DNA of 64,000 nucleotides. It comes from Akkermansia muciniphila (lineage in GTDB: Bacteria > Verrucomicrobiota > Verrucomicrobiia > Verrucomicrobiales > Akkermansiaceae). The stretch lies in contig NZ_CP156688.1 in the NCBI RefSeq assembly GCF_040616545.1, positions 2,604,001 through 2,668,000 of the forward strand. Reading direction: 5' to 3'. A model generated the notes under the pieces. It worked only from the letters and a program-made list of their open reading frames with translations, was not told where the DNA came from and ran no database searches. A program made the translations under genes and the position numbers. This document shows positions 61,728 through 64,000 of the stretch, piece after piece; position 1 is the first letter of the stretch, and every line of letters begins with the position of its first letter.

Positions 61728-62135
61728 ATGTCCGAACCTCTGACTCTCCTCGGCTCACAAAGCTCCTTCTTCACCAGCCCTGACGACGCCAAGCTGGAAT
61801 CCTTCCCCAACCGCGGCACGCGTCCCTACACCATCACGCTGGACACGCATGAATTCTCTTCCCTCTGCCCCGTCACCGGGCAGCCGGACTCCTGCCACCT
61901 GATGATCACCTACGTGCCGGATGAAAAATGCGTGGAAACCAAATCCCTTAAATACTACCTGGCCTCCTACCGCAACTACCCGGCCTTCAATGAACAGATC
62001 GTCAACCGCATCACGGATGACCTGGCGGCCGCCATCTCCCCCCGGTGGCTGAAGGTGGAAGGCCGCTTCTCCCCCCGCGGCGGCATCCAGCTTACCGCCA
62101 TGGCGGAGCACAACCCGGAAAACCGCCCTCTTTAA
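61728..62135 (+). CDS. queF: NADPH-dependent 7-cyano-7-deazaguanine reductase
   Basis: 135 residues, the size of the short YkvM type. FSSLCPVTGQPDSCHLMI holds the catalytic Cys and Asp, and CVETKSLKYYLASYRNYP the substrate-binding Glu and Lys. The usual FHED is changed to FNEQ. It reduces preQ0 to preQ1 for queuosine. The next gene, queC, starts 10 bases downstream and makes the substrate, so the two are functionally and transcriptionally linked. No preQ1 riboswitch is visible before it. Confidence 0.94.
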   Translation: MSEPLTLLGSQSSFFTSPDDAKLESFPNRGTRPYTITLDTHEFSSLCPVTGQPDSCHLMITYVPDEKCVETKSLKYYLASYRNYPAFNEQIVNRITDDLAAAISPRWLKVEGRFSPRGGIQLTAMAEHNPENRPL

Positions 62136-62145
62136 CCGTTCTGCC

Positions 62146-62838
62146 ATGGAAACAATGGAAACCGCCGTGCTGCTCAGCGGAGGGCTGGACTCCAGCGTGG
62201 CCCTGCACTGGGCGTACCGGAACCACCGCGTGCGGGTGGCCCTCAGCTTTGACTACGCCTCCAACCACGCGGAACGGGAGCTGGAATGCGCCGCGTGGCA
62301 GGCCGCCAGCCTGGGCATTGAGCACCGCGTCATTGACATCTCCTCCATCTCCGCCCATTTGAAATCCGCCCTCCTCTCCGGCGCGGAAGACATCCCGGAC
62401 GGCTCCTATGACGAGGAGCTGATGAAGCAGACCGTCGTCCCCTTCCGCAACGGCATCTTCCTGTCCATTGCCGCCGGAGTGGCGGAAAGCTGCGGAGCGC
62501 AGCAGCTCGTCATTGCGGCCCACTCCGGGGACCACAGCATTTATCCGGACTGCCGGGAGGAATTCATGGCCGCCATGACGGAAGCCGTCCGCCTGGGGAC
62601 CTATGCCGGGCTGGGCATCCTGCGCCCCTTCATCCACACCTCCAAGGGCGGCATCGCCGCCATGGGCCATGAACTGGGCGTGGACTTCTCCCGCACCTAC
62701 TCCTGCTACAAGGGCGGCGCCGTCCACTGCGGCACCTGCTCCACCTGCATGGAACGGCGGGAAGCCTTCAGGGAAGCCGGAATCCCGGACCCGACGGTTT
62801 ATGCGCCTGCGGCGCAGCGGCCAAATACCGCAGACTGA
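62146..62838 (+). CDS. queC: 7-cyano-7-deazaguanine synthase
   Basis: 230 residues. The PP-loop ATP site is LLSGGLDSSVALHWAY, and the C-terminal zinc site is CYKGGAVHCGTCSTCMER with four Cys in the usual spacing. It converts 7-carboxy-7-deazaguanine to preQ0 with ATP and ammonia. QueF next door carries out the following step. The ATG at 62146 is followed by METMETAVLLSGG, close to the P-loop as in relatives. It converges with tmk. Confidence 0.95.
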   Translation: METMETAVLLSGGLDSSVALHWAYRNHRVRVALSFDYASNHAERELECAAWQAASLGIEHRVIDISSISAHLKSALLSGAEDIPDGSYDEELMKQTVVPFRNGIFLSIAAGVAESCGAQQLVIAAHSGDHSIYPDCREEFMAAMTEAVRLGTYAGLGILRPFIHTSKGGIAAMGHELGVDFSRTYSCYKGGAVHCGTCSTCMERREAFREAGIPDPTVYAPAAQRPNTAD

Positions 62839-62872
62839 ACCTCAAAGGGGAATTCGCGGCCTTGAAGACATC

Positions 62873-63499
62873 TCATTCCTGATTACCCATCACTTCAGGA
62901 AAACGCCCGGAAAGTGCTTTCCGGACTCTTGCCGCCACTTCCTCCTTCCCGGCGTCTGCGTCCACGCGGAGCATCCAGGGTTCATGGATGGAGGCGAATA
63001 CATTGCGGCAGGCCGCCAGGCCCGCCTCCGTTTCAAACGCGTCGCGTTCCCCGCGGCTCCCGATGCGCTCCAGCGCCACGGAAACGGGAATATCCAGCCA
63101 GACCACGGCGTCCGGCACGGGGGCAAACTCCTCATTGGCGGCGCGGATGACGGAAGTATCCACGCCCCGCGCGCCCTGGTAGGCCATCATGGAAAGATAA
63201 TAGCGGTCCAGCAGCACCCACGCGCCGCGCGCCAGAGCAGGGGCAATCAGCGTCTCCACATGCTCCCGCCTGTCCTTCAGGAATAACTCTACCTCCTCCT
63301 CCACGGAGAGGCGGCCCGTCACGGCGGAATCCCGGAGCATCCGCCCCCACTGTCCGCGGGTGGGCTCAAAACTCTGCACCACTTCCAGGCCCTGCCCTTC
63401 CAGATGCTTCCGCAACCGGCCGATGTGGGTGGACTTGCCGGTGCCGTCAATGCCTTCAAAGACGATCAGGCGGCCCGTTCTCTCTCCGGTGAAACTCAT
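62873..63499 (-). CDS. tmk: Thymidylate kinase
   Basis: 208 residues, standard size. The P-loop is IVFEGIDGTGKSTHIGRL, then PTRGQWGRML and VLLDRYYLSMMAYQGAR. It phosphorylates dTMP to dTDP. The start overlaps the stop of the upstream beta-CASP gene by 4 bases (ATGA), which implies translational coupling with an RNA-processing protein. Confidence 0.95.
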   Translation of the reverse strand: MSFTGERTGRLIVFEGIDGTGKSTHIGRLRKHLEGQGLEVVQSFEPTRGQWGRMLRDSAVTGRLSVEEEVELFLKDRREHVETLIAPALARGAWVLLDRYYLSMMAYQGARGVDTSVIRAANEEFAPVPDAVVWLDIPVSVALERIGSRGERDAFETEAGLAACRNVFASIHEPWMLRVDADAGKEEVAARVRKALSGRFPEVMGNQE

Positions 63500-63999
63500 G
63501 ACTCAAACGTATAGCGCTGTCCCGGCACGGGTGCGATGATGGTGGAATCCGGCATTCTGGCGGAAAGCGTATCGTGCATCCATTCCACGGCGTCCGGGTC
63601 GCCGTGCACCAGAACCACCTGCCTGGGATTCAGCTTCACGGCATAATTGACCAGGGCGTCACGGGTGGCGTGCCCGGAAAAATCAAAACAATCCACCGTG
63701 CAATTGCGGCGCACCGGCTGGCCCTTGGGCCGCATCTTCACCAGTTCCCCCGCCGGGGCGGCCCTCAACTGGCCTGCCGGGGAATCCGGATCCGCATACC
63801 CCACAAAAAGAATGGCGTTCTTCTCATGCGGAAGAACCTGCTCCGCCATCACGTTGGAGAGCGTATTCTCCGTCATCATGCCGCTGGAAACCACGTAAAT
63901 ATTCCCGGGGGAACACACCAGGGGAGCCTTGCCCTTGCGCGGCAGGGGCATGGTCTTGATCTCCTCCTTCAGCTTGAACTCATGGTCATGCCTGCGGGT
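63496..63999 (-). CDS. MBL-fold beta-CASP ribonuclease-like protein, C-terminal fragment
   Basis: The gene runs off the window end; an in-frame ATG at 63951 is not taken as the start because the frame stays open to 63999 with family-like sequence. The visible part has VVSSGMMTENTLSN and FVGYADPDSPAGQL from the beta-CASP region, then CFDFSGHATRDALVN and VVLVHGDPDAVEW of the RNA-specificity end, as in CPSF73-like bacterial nucleases. It would process RNA 3' ends or act on related substrates. The N-terminal metal-binding HxHxDH motif is outside the window. Confidence 0.85.
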   Translation of the reverse strand, partial: TRRHDHEFKLKEEIKTMPLPRKGKAPLVCSPGNIYVVSSGMMTENTLSNVMAEQVLPHEKNAILFVGYADPDSPAGQLRAAPAGELVKMRPKGQPVRRNCTVDCFDFSGHATRDALVNYAVKLNPRQVVLVHGDPDAVEWMHDTLSARMPDSTIIAPVPGQRYTFES

Positions 64000-64000
64000 C

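Overview
The window looks like a chromosome segment of an Akkermansia-type member of the Verrucomicrobiota. This is inferred from four things: GC-rich coding sequence; a secreted mucin-glycan set (sulfatase, GH20 hexosaminidase, GH36-like enzyme); a PEP-CTERM protein and an LpxC-FabZ fusion; and the mix of housekeeping genes. I saw no tRNA, 5S/16S/23S rRNA, CRISPR array or insertion sequence. The one housekeeping RNA is RNase P RNA (rnpB).

Layout. 1-12 kb: the end of peptidase T, purB, a YbjN-like gene, an HlyD-type adaptor, a GH36-like glycosidase, polA, hpt, a small unknown gene, a Pat-like acetyltransferase and a membrane acyltransferase. 12-17 kb: sulfatase, GH20 hexosaminidase and a PEP-CTERM protein on the minus strand, which read as a glycan-foraging operon. 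17-26.7 kb: a DciA-like gene, ferredoxin, lnt, a phosphodiester glycosidase, an NDP-sugar pyrophosphorylase, lpxC-fabZ, a PfkB kinase, a fluoride riboswitch with crcB and DUF190, and an iron-type alcohol dehydrogenase. 26.7-38 kb is more accessory: a large secreted unknown, xerD, an orphan D12 adenine methyltransferase, an AT-rich Cys-motif protein, the GGGtGRT/NifU-like pair, a metallophosphoesterase, and an AT-rich TPR-DUF2971 protein. 38-47 kb: cvpA, aroC, HU, murA, rnpB, aroA, a YkgJ protein with a glycosyltransferase-like gene, and surface lipoproteins. 47-54 kb: a two-component system next to two secreted von Willebrand A proteins. 54-64 kb: uppP, tatC, gltX, an amidohydrolase, an MscS-type channel, queF-queC, tmk and a truncated beta-CASP nuclease.

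Functional links. Envelope and wall synthesis is well represented (murA, uppP, lpxC-fabZ, lnt, an NDP-sugar pyrophosphorylase). Several exported proteins suggest life on host glycans. aroC and aroA give two shikimate steps, and queF and queC give two queuosine steps.

The best candidates for something little described are the TPR-DUF2971 protein, the methyltransferase plus Cys-motif gene island, the conserved but functionally unknown GGGtGRT/NifU-like pair, a 193-base element bounded by perfect 16-base inverted repeats upstream of the PEP-CTERM gene, and a hairpin-rich intergenic stretch upstream of aroA. DNA polymerase I also has an altered proofreading motif and an internal clamp-binding-like motif, and TatC carries a large periplasmic insertion. 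All functions are read from sequence motifs by eye; no database search was run.
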